A DNA stretch of 64,000 bases from Streptomyces sp. 378 (GTDB lineage Bacteria > Actinomycetota > Actinomycetes > Streptomycetales > Streptomycetaceae), in NCBI RefSeq assembly GCF_030124145.1, contig NZ_JASKMS010000001.1:248001-312000 (forward strand). The letters run 5' to 3'. The notes under the pieces were generated by a model. That model made no database searches. It saw nothing but the letters and a program-made list of their open reading frames with translations, and was not told the origin of the DNA. The translations under genes were made by a program, and so were the position numbers. This document shows positions 20,350 to 28,724 of the stretch, piece after piece (position 1 is the stretch's first letter; each line of letters starts with the position of its first letter).

Positions 20350-21570
20350 TCACCCCACCTCGACGGCCAGTCCCTCCAGCCCCCTGATCACGAAGTTCGG
20401 CTTCCGCTCCGGCTCGGCGGCGAGCCGGAGCGTCGGCGCCCTTTCCAGCAGCGCCCCCATCGAGGCCGCCAGTTCGATACGGGCCAGGGGGGCGCCGATG
20501 CAGTAGTGGATGCCGGCGCTGAAGGAGATGTGGGGGTTGTCCGCCCGGGTCAGGTCGAGGGCGGACGGGTCCGGGAACACCGAGTCGTCGTGGTTGGCGG
20601 AGCCGAAGAGCATGGCGATCTCCGCGCCCCGGGGGATCGTCGTGCCGGCGATCTCGATGTCGTCCAGGACCCAGCGTTCGAAGAGCTGGAGCGGGGTGTC
20701 GTAGCGCATCAGCTCCTCGATCGCGGAGGGGATCAGCGTGTGGTCCGCGCGCAGCTGTTCGAGCTGGGAGGGATTGCGGAACAGGGCGTACCAGCCGTTG
20801 ACCGTGGCATTCACCGTGGCCTCGTGGCCGGCGTTGAGCAGCAGGACGCAGGTGGAGATCATCTCCTGCTCGGTGAGGCGGTCGCCCTCGTCGTGGGCCT
20901 CGATGAGACCCGAGACGAGATCCTCGCCCGGCTCCTTGCGGCGGGCCGCGATCAGCTCGCGCAGGTAGTCGGAGAACTCCACCGACGCCCGGACCGCCCT
21001 CGCCGCCGTGTCCTCGGACGGGTTCAGCTCGTACATCCCGCAGATGTCCGCCGACCAGGGGCGCAGCGGAGCCCGGTCGGACTCCGGGATGCCGAGCATC
21101 TCGGCGATCACCGCGACGGGCAGGGGCTCGGCGACGTCCTTCAGCAGGTCGCCGCCACCCGCCTCGACCAGCGCGGAGGCCAGATCGTCGGCCAGGCCCC
21201 GCACATACGGCTTCAGCCGCTCCACCGTGCGCGGTGTGAACGCCTTCGACACCAGGCGGCGGATCCGGGTGTGGTCCGGCGGCTCCAAATCGAGCATCCC
21301 GTGGTCGTTGAGCGTGTGGAACGGCTCGTGCTCCGACGGGGGCGCGGCGCGGCCGAACTCCTCGTGTGTGAACCGGTGCTGGTACGTCCGGCCGAGGCGC
21401 CGGTCACGCAGCAGTGCCGAGACGTCCGCGTGGTGCGGGACGAGCCACTGGTTCGTGGGCTCGAACCAGTGCACGCGGCCCCGGGCACGCAGTTCGGCGT
21501 AGGCGGGGTACGGGTCGGCGAGGAACGCCGGGTCCCACGGGTCGAACCCGAGGTCGAAAGCAGCTGCCAT
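20350..21570 (-). CDS. Cytochrome P450
   Basis: A 406-residue soluble bacterial P450. I see the I-helix oxygen-activation motif AGHEAT (247-252), the K-helix E-L-M-R (286-289), the aromatic region before the haem, and the haem loop FSAGIHYCIGA with Cys357 as the iron ligand. Length matches actinomycete class I P450s, which take electrons from ferredoxin and a reductase. No ferredoxin, reductase or biosynthetic cluster is adjacent, so the substrate cannot be inferred; the ABC exporter next door is convergent and not co-transcribed. The enzyme appears intact. Confidence 0.97.
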   Translation of the reverse strand: MAAAFDLGFDPWDPAFLADPYPAYAELRARGRVHWFEPTNQWLVPHHADVSALLRDRRLGRTYQHRFTHEEFGRAAPPSEHEPFHTLNDHGMLDLEPPDHTRIRRLVSKAFTPRTVERLKPYVRGLADDLASALVEAGGGDLLKDVAEPLPVAVIAEMLGIPESDRAPLRPWSADICGMYELNPSEDTAARAVRASVEFSDYLRELIAARRKEPGEDLVSGLIEAHDEGDRLTEQEMISTCVLLLNAGHEATVNATVNGWYALFRNPSQLEQLRADHTLIPSAIEELMRYDTPLQLFERWVLDDIEIAGTTIPRGAEIAMLFGSANHDDSVFPDPSALDLTRADNPHISFSAGIHYCIGAPLARIELAASMGALLERAPTLRLAAEPERKPNFVIRGLEGLAVEVG

Positions 21571-21623
21571 GAAGGGACGCTAGCCCGGCAGCCCCCGCTC
21601 TGACCAGGGGTGGCGCCCGCTCG

Positions 21624-22289
21624 TCACCCCGGCGTCACCAACCGCGCCTCGTAGGCGAACACCGCCGCCTGGGTCCGGTCCCTCAGACCCAGCTTCACCA
21701 GGATCCGGCTGACATGCGTCTTGATCGTCGACTCGGCGACCACCAGCCGCTGCGCGATCTCCGAGTTCGACAGGCCCTGCGCGATGAGGACCAGCACCTC
21801 CGTCTCCCGGTCGGTGAGGTCCCCGTACGCCGCCTGCGCGGACGGCATCAGGCGCGGGGTCGCGGACAGCTTGGAGAACTCGGTGATCAGCCGTCTGGTC
21901 ACCGACGGAGCCAGCAGGGCCTCCCCGGAGGCCACCACGCGCACTCCGTCGGCGAGCTGACGGGCCGAGGCGTCCTTGAGGAGGAATCCGGAGGCACCCG
22001 CGCGCAGCGCCTGGTACACGTACTCGTCGAGATCGAAGGTGGTCAGCACCAGCACCTTCGCCGCGCCGTCGGCGGCGACGATCTCGCGCGTCGCCTCGAT
22101 GCCGTTCAGCTCGGGCATGCGGATGTCCATCAGCACCACGTCCGGAGCGAGCTCGCGGACCTTGGTGACGGCCTCCCGGCCGTTCACCGCCTCGCCGACG
22201 ACCTCGATGTCCGGCATCGCGTTCAGCAGGACCGAGAAACCTTCGCGCACCATCATCTGGTCGTCCGCGATCAGGACCCGGATGGTCAT
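21624..22289 (-). CDS. NarL/LuxR-type response regulator (first of two)
   Basis: A 221-residue response regulator: receiver domain with acidic pair ADD (8-10), phospho-acceptor Asp55 in VVLMDIRMP, and conserved Lys in FLLKDAS; C-terminal LuxR helix-turn-helix LTDRETEVLVLIAQGLSNSEIAQRL (about 148-172). The ATGA overlap with the kinase at 22286-22289 couples the pair. It is closely similar to the regulator at 23900-24583; the shared ATTFDLDEYVY-type receiver segment and SNxEI helix show duplication of the whole pair. Target genes unknown. Confidence 0.96.
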   Translation of the reverse strand: MTIRVLIADDQMMVREGFSVLLNAMPDIEVVGEAVNGREAVTKVRELAPDVVLMDIRMPELNGIEATREIVAADGAAKVLVLTTFDLDEYVYQALRAGASGFLLKDASARQLADGVRVVASGEALLAPSVTRRLITEFSKLSATPRLMPSAQAAYGDLTDRETEVLVLIAQGLSNSEIAQRLVVAESTIKTHVSRILVKLGLRDRTQAAVFAYEARLVTPG

Positions 22290-23632
22290 GCGTCGTCCTC
22301 GTCCGGCAGGGTGACCGGCAGGAACACCGTCACCTCATACCCTCCGTCGTCGGTGCCGCCCGCCGTCATCTCGCCGTTCAGCATCGACACCCGCTCCCGC
22401 ATGCCCGTGATGCCGTGCCCGGCGCCGGGCGAGGGCTTGATCAGGCTCGGGTTGGGCGGCGGGCCGTTGACTATGCGCAGGCCCAGGCCGCCGAGAACGT
22501 ACCCGATCTCGACGCGGGCCGTCGCGCCCGGCGCGTGCCGCAGGGAGTTGCTCAGCGCCTCCTGCACGATGCGGTACGCCGACAGCTCCACGCCCTGCGG
22601 CAGTTCCCGCACCGCCCCGGTCACCGCCTTGTCCACCGTCAGCCCGGCCTCCCGCACGTTGGCCAGCAGTCCGTCCAGGTCGGCGAGCGTGGGCTGCGGG
22701 GCGTCCGGGGCCTCGTAGTCCTCGGCGCGCACGACGCCCAGCACGCGGCGCAGTTCGGTCAGGGCCGCCACCGCGTTCTCCCGGATCGTGGCGAACGCCT
22801 TCTCCAGCTCCGGCGGCGGGTTGTCCACCCGGTAGGGCGCGGCCTCCGCCTGGATGGCGACGACCGACATGTGGTGCGCGACGACGTCGTGCAACTCGCG
22901 GGCGATGGTGGTGCGCTCCTCCAGCAGGGTGCGGCGGGAGCGCTCGTGCGCGGTGACCGTCAGCTGGGCGGTGACCTCCTGCTCGGCGTGGCGCCGGACG
23001 TGCCAGACGGTGACGCAGAGCAGGATCATGGCCGACAGGACCAGCATGGGGCCGGAGTTGGTGCCGTACATGTCGTTCGGACCAGTGCCGGTGTCGGCGA
23101 CGAGGGCGTACAGCGCGGTCAGCGCCCACATCCACCCCGCCGTGCGCGGCCTGGTGCGTATCGCCACGACCGTCAGCACCGTGAGATGGCAGGCGAAGCT
23201 GCCGGCCTGCCACGGCCATTGGCCCCAGCCGCTGCCGAACATGCCGGTGATCGGGGTGGCGGCCATCGACAGCCAGAACGCCCCCACCGGCCGGGTCATG
23301 GTCATCAGCACCGGGAGCACGGTCAGCGGCACCATCAGCGGCGCCAGGCCGCCGGTGTCGACGCTGGCGCTGGACAGCAGCAGGGTGATCAGAGCGGCCA
23401 GGATGATCAAGGCGTGCGGCGCCCACGCCGCGTACTCCCGCGGCCTGGCCGGCAGCCGCCGGAGGAACCGCCCGCTCGTGCTCCTGCGGGCCAGCGGCCG
23501 GTAGGCGAAGGCGTCATGGAAGAGGTCCTGGCGCAGGCCGCGCAGGGAGTCCACGGCCACCCGGTACTCCGGGCTGCGCGGCTTGGCCCCGGCCCCCGGC
23601 GGCGGGGTCTGCATGTGAGTCGTCTCGGTCAC
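22286..23632 (-). CDS. Sensor histidine kinase, HisKA_3 (NarL partner), first of two
   Basis: A 448-residue kinase with a cytoplasmic N-terminal ~65 residues, five or six membrane helices (about 70-210), and the HisKA_3 dimerisation motif RELHDVVAHHMSVVAIQ, with His248 as phospho-acceptor. The HATPase part is short (SNSLRHAPGA, GAGHGITGMRERV) as usual for this class. It is coupled by overlap to the response regulator. The helical sensor has no soluble outside domain, so it probably senses membrane or intramembrane cues. Upstream lies a 29-bp repeat tract rather than an obvious promoter. Confidence 0.95.
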   Translation of the reverse strand: MTETTHMQTPPPGAGAKPRSPEYRVAVDSLRGLRQDLFHDAFAYRPLARRSTSGRFLRRLPARPREYAAWAPHALIILAALITLLLSSASVDTGGLAPLMVPLTVLPVLMTMTRPVGAFWLSMAATPITGMFGSGWGQWPWQAGSFACHLTVLTVVAIRTRPRTAGWMWALTALYALVADTGTGPNDMYGTNSGPMLVLSAMILLCVTVWHVRRHAEQEVTAQLTVTAHERSRRTLLEERTTIARELHDVVAHHMSVVAIQAEAAPYRVDNPPPELEKAFATIRENAVAALTELRRVLGVVRAEDYEAPDAPQPTLADLDGLLANVREAGLTVDKAVTGAVRELPQGVELSAYRIVQEALSNSLRHAPGATARVEIGYVLGGLGLRIVNGPPPNPSLIKPSPGAGHGITGMRERVSMLNGEMTAGGTDDGGYEVTVFLPVTLPDEDDA

Positions 23633-23699
23633 GTACAGAACGGTAGGCGCACCCCGGGGTCGCGGTCGTCCCCAGTGAGAGGGGTCATAGGGCGTCCCT

Positions 23700-23893
23700 C
23701 TCAGGTACTACGGGGGGGACCGGGGAGGATCGGCCGCTACGGAGGTGACCGGGGAGGATCGGCTCCTACGGGGGTGACAGGGGAGGATCGGCCGCGCGTG
23801 GACCGGATGGTGCGCGGCTGCACCCCGGCTCCCGGCGCTACGGAGGTGATCGGGAAGGATCGGCTACCACGGAGGTGACCGGGAGGATCGGCA
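23700..23893. repeat. 29-bp intergenic tandem repeat, five imperfect copies
   Basis: Copies of a unit like CTACGGAGGTGACCGGGGAG + GATCGGC begin at about 23708, 23737, 23766, 23838 and 23867 (period 29, with one 43-bp interruption). The tract fills the gap between the two two-component systems. The start of the tract, CTCTCAGGTACTACGGG, recurs at 28423. It contains GGAGGTGA, a perfect ribosome-site lookalike, but no downstream start of a real gene. Confidence 0.9.
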
Positions 23894-23899
23894 CCGCTC

Positions 23900-24583
23900 T
23901 CAGTACCCCGACGGTCGCACCAGCCCCGACTCGTAGGCGAACACCGCGGCCTGCGTCCGGTCCCGGAGGCCCAGCTTCACCAGGATCCGGCCGACGTGGG
24001 TCTTCACCGTCTGCTCGGCCACGAACAGGTGCCGGGAGATCTCCGCGTTCGACAGGCCCTGCGCGATCAGCGCGAGCACCTCCGTCTCCCGCTCGGTGAG
24101 GTCGCCGACGCGTTCCTTGAGCGGGACGCGGGGTCTGCCGTCCAGCCGGGAGAACTCGGCGATGAGCTTGCGCGTGATGACCGGTGCGAGCAGCGCGTCC
24201 CCGGCCGCGACCACCCGGACCGCCTCGGCGAGCTGCTCCGACGACGCGTCCTTCAGCAGGAACCCGGAGGCCCCGGCGCGCAGCGCGTCGTACACGTACT
24301 CGTCGAGGTCGAACGTGGTGAGCACCAGCACCCTGATGTCCGGGTACGCGCTGGTGATGCGCTCGGTGGCCTCGATGCCGCCGATGCCGGGCATGCGGAT
24401 GTCCATGAGGACGACGTCCGGGGCGGTCTCGGCGGCCTTCGCGACACCGCCCTCTCCGTCCTTCGCGTCGCCGACGACCTCTATGTCGGGCTGGGTGCCG
24501 AGCAGCACGGTGAAGCCCTGCCGGACCATCGCCTGGTCGTCGACGATGAGGACCCGGATGGGGTCGCCGGTGCCGCTCGTCAT
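23900..24583 (-). CDS. NarL/LuxR-type response regulator (second of two)
   Basis: A 227-residue response regulator paralogous to the one at 21624-22289. Receiver: VDD (14-16), Asp61 in VVLMDIRMP, Lys in FLLKDASSEQ; LuxR domain LTERETEVLALIAQGLSNAEISRHL. I set the start at the ATG at 24583, which overlaps the kinase stop by four bases; a much longer open frame running upstream is only a chance opening antisense to nothing and out of frame with the kinase. The 29-bp repeats follow directly after its stop and no hairpin terminator is evident. Confidence 0.96.
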   Translation of the reverse strand: MTSGTGDPIRVLIVDDQAMVRQGFTVLLGTQPDIEVVGDAKDGEGGVAKAAETAPDVVLMDIRMPGIGGIEATERITSAYPDIRVLVLTTFDLDEYVYDALRAGASGFLLKDASSEQLAEAVRVVAAGDALLAPVITRKLIAEFSRLDGRPRVPLKERVGDLTERETEVLALIAQGLSNAEISRHLFVAEQTVKTHVGRILVKLGLRDRTQAAVFAYESGLVRPSGY

Positions 24584-25959
24584 GAGATCCCTTTCCTGGG
24601 GGCCGTGATGGGGTCGGTGCCCGGGGCGTCGGCGGGCGGGATGTCGGGGAGGAACGCGGTGACCTTGAAGCCGTCCCAGTGCCACGGGTGCGCCGTCATG
24701 GTGCCACCGAGCATCGCGACCCGCTCCCGCATGCCGAGCAGTCCGTGCCCCGCCCCCGTGGACGGCGGCGCGGGCCCGGTCGGACGGCCGTTGACGACCT
24801 CCACCTCCAGGCCGTCCGGCTCGTAGGTGAGACGGACCGTGATCCTCGCGCCAGGCGCGTGCCGCAGGGCGTTGCTCAGCGCCTCCTGCACGATCCGGTA
24901 CGCCGACAGTTCCACGCCGGGCGGCAGCGGGCGCCGCTCGCCGTTGATCTCGGTGAGGACCTCGCGGCCGACGGCCCGGGTGTTCTCCACCAGGGCGTCC
25001 AGCCGGTCGAGGTCGGGCTGCGGGGCGTGCGGAACGGCGTCGCCGCCCGGCCCGGCGGACGGCACCCCGGGCCCGGGGTGCTCCGAGCGCAGTACGCCCA
25101 GCACCCGGCGCAGCTCGGTCAGCGCCTCCAGCGCGTTCTGCCGGATGCCCGCGAGGTTCTCCCTGAGCTCGTCGGGCGGGTTCTCGACGAGGTGCGGAGC
25201 GACCTGCGCCTGGATGGAGATGACCGACATGTGGTGGGCCACCACGTCGTGCAGCTCCCGGGCGATGCGGCTGCGCTCCTCCAGCAGGGTGCGCCGGGTG
25301 CGCTCCTCGGCGGTGAGCGTGGTCTGCTCGACGAGTTGCGCCCGGGCCTCGCGACGGCCGCGCAGGGCGGTGCCGAGCACCACGACGACGGCGAACAGGG
25401 TGACCGCGAGCACCCCGGTGGGCTGATAGCCGCCCGCGCCCAGCAGCCCTTGGACGACGTAGGTGGGGAGCACGGTCAGCGCGAGCGCCTCGACGGACAC
25501 CCGGGTGCGCACCCGCAGGGCGAGCAGCAGCAACACCGCCATGTGCCCGATGATCCCCGCCGATGTCCAGGGCCAGGTGAAGTCGGGGGCGCCACCGGCC
25601 AGCAGCTGGCGGCGCACCTCGAGGGCGCCCAGCACCATGGCCGCCGTCGACAGCCACCACGCCGAGATGGGCCGCCACAGCGCGAGCACCATTGCACCGC
25701 CCTGCGCCAGCCCGAGCGGGAAGGCGATCTGCGGACCCACCCCGCCGTTGTCGACGAGCTGCCCCACCGCGCCGAAGGTGACGCCGAACGCGGCCAGGCA
25801 CACCAGCCCGTGCGGCAGCCAGCGCAGCCAGGTGGAGGGCGGCAGCGGGTCCGCGCGGGCAGTCCACAGGTCCTGGCGCAGCACCCGCAGCCAGCCCCTG
25901 ACCCGCGCTCGCAGCGCGCGGCCCACCCCCGTGTCCGTCACGCGGCCCAGCCTAGACAT
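24580..25959 (-). CDS. Sensor histidine kinase, HisKA_3, second of two
   Basis: A 459-residue paralogue of the kinase at 22286-23632. The ATG at 25959 is preceded by GAAGG with good spacing and overlaps the acyltransferase stop by eight bases; a GTG at 25941 is the alternative. It has a cytoplasmic lead (LRVLRQDLWTARADPLPPSTW), several membrane helices, RELHDVVAHHMSVISIQ with the acceptor histidine, and HATPase motifs SNALRHAPGA and GAGHGLLGMRERV. Overlaps on both sides make it the middle of a four-gene message: hydrolase, acyltransferase, kinase, regulator. Confidence 0.95.
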   Translation of the reverse strand: MSRLGRVTDTGVGRALRARVRGWLRVLRQDLWTARADPLPPSTWLRWLPHGLVCLAAFGVTFGAVGQLVDNGGVGPQIAFPLGLAQGGAMVLALWRPISAWWLSTAAMVLGALEVRRQLLAGGAPDFTWPWTSAGIIGHMAVLLLLALRVRTRVSVEALALTVLPTYVVQGLLGAGGYQPTGVLAVTLFAVVVVLGTALRGRREARAQLVEQTTLTAEERTRRTLLEERSRIARELHDVVAHHMSVISIQAQVAPHLVENPPDELRENLAGIRQNALEALTELRRVLGVLRSEHPGPGVPSAGPGGDAVPHAPQPDLDRLDALVENTRAVGREVLTEINGERRPLPPGVELSAYRIVQEALSNALRHAPGARITVRLTYEPDGLEVEVVNGRPTGPAPPSTGAGHGLLGMRERVAMLGGTMTAHPWHWDGFKVTAFLPDIPPADAPGTDPITAPRKGIS

Positions 25960-27340
25960 GGCGCGCCTTCGACGCTGTCCCCCGGCCGGGCGGACGGTGC
26001 GCCCGCACCACCCGCGACCGGCGGCCCAGGTCGGCACCGCTCTGCTCGATGGAACGGAAGGCGGCCCCGCAGACGGCGAGGGCCAGGGCGAACACGGGCA
26101 GCCACAGGAGCCGGGCCCCGACCCAGCCGAGACCGTCGGGCACCGTGTGCAGACCGGGGAGCCGGCCCACGAGGAGGCCGGTGGCCGTCGTGGCCATCAG
26201 GGCCGTCTGGTGCCACAGGAAGACGGTCATCGCGGAGACGTTGACGAGGGCCACCGCCGCCCACGCCACGGGCCGGCGCATCGCGTGCCGCAGCCGCTCG
26301 CGCAGCAGCAGGGCGAGACCGCACTGGGCCAGCCCGAAGGTGACGACGGCCAGCGTCGGCGGGTCCAGGTTGGACATGCCCTCCCCCGGGACGCCGACCA
26401 TCGACGCCGGATAGCCCGCCCACGCGACGAGCCCCGCGGTCGCCGCCGCACCGCCGGCGAGCAGCACCCAGCCGGCGCGGCGGTGCTCCAGCTCGCCCCG
26501 GGTCCAGGCCGCGCCCAGCGTGTAGGGCACCAGCCAGCCCGCCGCCACGTTCACCCAGCCCAGCCAGGAGGGGCCGCCGAGGCCGAAGCGCAGCAGGTCC
26601 ACGTGCAGGACGACGGCCAGCGGCCAGAGCGGGTTCAGCCGGGTCAGCAGCGGGGTCGCCGCCGTCAGGGCCGCGAACACCACGAGGAACCACAGCGGGG
26701 ACAGGGCCAGTTTCACGAGCGTCCGCACCGTCATGAACTCCGCGCCCGACAGCAGCAGCGCGAGCGCGGCGACCGTCCACAGGCCGAGGACGGCGGCGAC
26801 CGGTAGGAACAGCCGGGACAGCCGGGCCGCCAGCCAGCGGTGGTACGGGACGCCCCGGGTCCGGGCCGAGGCATGGCTGCGCGTCGCCACATGGCCACCG
26901 ACCAGGAAGAACACCGCGAGCGTCTGGAACAGCCACGAGACGGGCGTCAGCCAGGGCATGTGCTGGAGAGGGCTGGCCGTGCGCAGCGTGCCGCTGTCGG
27001 CGACGAGTGCCGTGACCAGCCAGTGCCCGAGGACGACACCGAGGACGGCGGCGGCACGCAGGGCGTCCACGGCCCGGTCGCGGCCGGGCGGGGTGGCAGA
27101 GCCTATGCGGTCGGCACCACGGTCGGCACCATGGCGCAGGCCTGCGCGGAGTTCGCGCAGGCTGATGCCGCGAAGGCCGGCAACACGAGGGCCGATGCCG
27201 CGGGGGCCGGCGCCACGCGGGCCGGCGCCAGGCGGGCCACTGCCGCTCAGCTCTCTGCCACTCAGCTCCCTGCCGCTCACCTCACCGCCGATCGCCTCAC
27301 CTCCGCTCACCTCACCGCCACGTACGCCGATGTCAGTCAT
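25952..27340 (-). CDS. Acyltransferase-3 family membrane protein with repetitive N-terminus
   Basis: A 462-residue integral-membrane acyltransferase of the acyltransferase-3 (OafA/NodX) family, which transfers acyl groups to sugars, lipids or cell-wall parts. The first 90 residues are cytoplasmic and repetitive (GGEVSG, GRELSG, GPRGAG units). The catalytic start is DRAVDALRAAAVLGVVLGHW with the essential histidine, followed by about ten helices. The usual arginine motif appears as ARLSRLFLPV. It overlaps its upstream hydrolase gene by eight bases and its downstream kinase gene by eight bases, so all are one operon. The acceptor is unknown. Confidence 0.88.
   Translation of the reverse strand: MTDIGVRGGEVSGGEAIGGEVSGRELSGRELSGSGPPGAGPRGAGPRGIGPRVAGLRGISLRELRAGLRHGADRGADRIGSATPPGRDRAVDALRAAAVLGVVLGHWLVTALVADSGTLRTASPLQHMPWLTPVSWLFQTLAVFFLVGGHVATRSHASARTRGVPYHRWLAARLSRLFLPVAAVLGLWTVAALALLLSGAEFMTVRTLVKLALSPLWFLVVFAALTAATPLLTRLNPLWPLAVVLHVDLLRFGLGGPSWLGWVNVAAGWLVPYTLGAAWTRGELEHRRAGWVLLAGGAAATAGLVAWAGYPASMVGVPGEGMSNLDPPTLAVVTFGLAQCGLALLLRERLRHAMRRPVAWAAVALVNVSAMTVFLWHQTALMATTATGLLVGRLPGLHTVPDGLGWVGARLLWLPVFALALAVCGAAFRSIEQSGADLGRRSRVVRAHRPPGRGTASKARHV
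27160..27330 (-). repeat. Short in-frame repeats in acyltransferase N-terminus
   Basis: DNA coding for residues about 5-60 consists of degenerate 15-bp units, first a CTCAGCTCCCTGCCG-type series and then a GGCCGGCGCCACGCG-type series, read on the minus strand as pentapeptides such as GRELS and GPRGA. Purity is lower than in the other tracts, indicating an older expansion. Confidence 0.7.
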
Positions 27341-28316
27341 GAGTCACCGCCTTGGTCTCGCCCAGGACGATCCGGGTCAGGTTGGTCAGGGAGGTCGAGC
27401 CGGGCCTGAAGTAGTCGCTGTGACCGCCGTCGCCTGCCGCGAAGACCCGGGCGCCGAAAGCCGGGGAGACGGGGTCGGTTCCGAAGCCGACGGTGGTGCC
27501 GAACAGGGATGCGCTGACGTGCGGGATGTTCTCCACCCAGTCCTCGCCGCCCCGGGCCGCCCAGACGCGGGCGCGGGTGCGCAGGCCGGTGGCGGAGGCC
27601 GCGCCGGTGCCGGGGCTGCCGACCAGCGCGATGTCGTCGACGGCGAGCCCGGCGGCGGCCCGGCCGCAGACGACCGAGCCGTACGAATGGCACAGCAACG
27701 AGATACGCGGTCCGCCGCCGGTCATGGAACGCAGGTCGGCCACCAGGGCCCGCAGCCGCGGGGCCGCCTGCTCCGCCCGGCCGGTCGTCGTGACCGTCGC
27801 GCTGACCGTGCCCGGCGTCTCGTAGCCCAGCCAGGCCACGACCGCCGTGCGCGTGCCCCCGGGGGCCTGCCGCACGAGCTGCCCGTACAGGGCGGCGGCG
27901 GCCGCGTGGAACCGGCCGTAGGTGTCGAGGCTCGTGTCGGAGCCGGGGACCAGGACGGCGATGCGGTCGGCGCGGGCGAGGTCGCCCAGGACCTCCGTCA
28001 CCCGGCCTGAGCCGCGGCCGTCGAACGCGAGGAGGTGCCGGGCCGGTCCGGCCAGGGAACGGTCTCTCGCGGCACGGCCCCGGTCATGGTGAGCGGCGGC
28101 CATGCGGGCCGCCTCGGCGGCGTTGGCACGGTTGGCCGCGTACGCCTCGTCGAGCGTCGAGGCGCTGAGAGGAGCGAGGGAGGCGGGTGGCGGTGCGGGA
28201 ATCTCGGGTCGCACCGCCCCGGAAAGAGGGACAACCACCGCACCCGTGACGAGGACGGCGAGCGCGGCCCGGCGCCACCGCCCGACGCGACGGCGGTACC
28301 TCGATGCGAACCCCAC
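27333..28316 (-). CDS. Exported or anchored alpha/beta hydrolase (DUF1023 type)
   Basis: A 327-residue alpha/beta hydrolase. I prefer the GTG at 28316, preceded by GGAGGGGG, over one 21 bases further up. It begins MGFASRYRRRVGRWRR, then a hydrophobic helix LAVLVTGAVVVPLSGA, so it is exported or held in the membrane by its N-terminus. A Pro-rich spacer and an Ala-rich helix (AANRANAAEAARMAA) follow, then the hydrolase core with LLCHSYGSVVCG as nucleophile elbow (Ser), VGSPGTG and a C-terminal GGHSDYF histidine. This is the DUF1023 arrangement of actinomycetes. First gene of the operon leading into the acyltransferase and two-component genes. Confidence 0.87.
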   Translation of the reverse strand: MGFASRYRRRVGRWRRAALAVLVTGAVVVPLSGAVRPEIPAPPPASLAPLSASTLDEAYAANRANAAEAARMAAAHHDRGRAARDRSLAGPARHLLAFDGRGSGRVTEVLGDLARADRIAVLVPGSDTSLDTYGRFHAAAAALYGQLVRQAPGGTRTAVVAWLGYETPGTVSATVTTTGRAEQAAPRLRALVADLRSMTGGGPRISLLCHSYGSVVCGRAAAGLAVDDIALVGSPGTGAASATGLRTRARVWAARGGEDWVENIPHVSASLFGTTVGFGTDPVSPAFGARVFAAGDGGHSDYFRPGSTSLTNLTRIVLGETKAVTHD

Positions 28317-28724
28317 GGTCGTCCCCCTCCACCGCACCCGGCCATCGGGTCCGTGTGGAAGGGAAATTACGGAGCCGCCCTCGTCGTCCGCGTCCCGCCG
28401 CAGGACTCACCTGCGGCCTAGCTCTCAGGTACTACGGGTACGACCGGGGACCGCCCTACGGGTACGGCTGGCAACCGCCCTACGAGTACTCCCCGCGAAC
28501 GCCCTCGGCGACGGGCCTACGGGCACCGCCCCACGAGCGCCCCACGGGTACGCCCCGCGAAGCTGCACCGGGTACGCCACGACGGCGACCCACACCACCG
28601 ACACCGCCGACACCGCCCACACCACCAACACGGCCGATCCCGCCAACACCGCCGACACCGCACACACCGCCGACACGGCTACCGCAGCCACCACCGCCAC
28701 TGCCACCGCCACCAACACGACCCC
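28317..28724. other. Intergenic region with two repeat blocks
   Basis: This 408-bp gap between same-strand genes carries no convincing gene. From about 28423 it holds the CTCTCAGGTACTACGGG element also found at 23700, followed by a run of CCCTACGGGTACG-like units to about 28560, and from 28571 to 28724 a CACCGCCGACA-type repeat. Open frames exist on both strands only because of the repeats. Upstream of 28422 it includes the promoter of the 28316 gene. Confidence 0.8.
28571..28724. repeat. ACC/GAC-rich imperfect microsatellite-like tract
   Basis: About 150 bp of nearly pure CCGACACCG / ACCACC units of 3- and 9-base period, ending at the stop codon of the hydrolase gene at 28725. In translation it gives alternating Thr/Ala/Asp on one strand and a Val/Ala/Gly low-complexity protein on the other; neither looks real. 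Confidence 0.8.

Noticed and set aside
23700..23893. CRISPR-like repeat array
   Set aside because: Repeats are directly abutting and imperfect, without unique spacers of constant length, and no cas genes are near.
23900..25867. A 655-codon open frame joining the second response regulator with upstream sequence
   Set aside because: The upstream part is out of frame with the kinase domain, Arg/Gly-rich without motifs, and the regulator has its own well-placed ATG at 24583. It is a chance opening in high-GC DNA.
28425..28718. A 97-residue minus-strand ORF rich in Val and Ala
   Set aside because: It is a translation of the ACC/GAC repeat tract; it only looks membrane-like because of the repeat composition.
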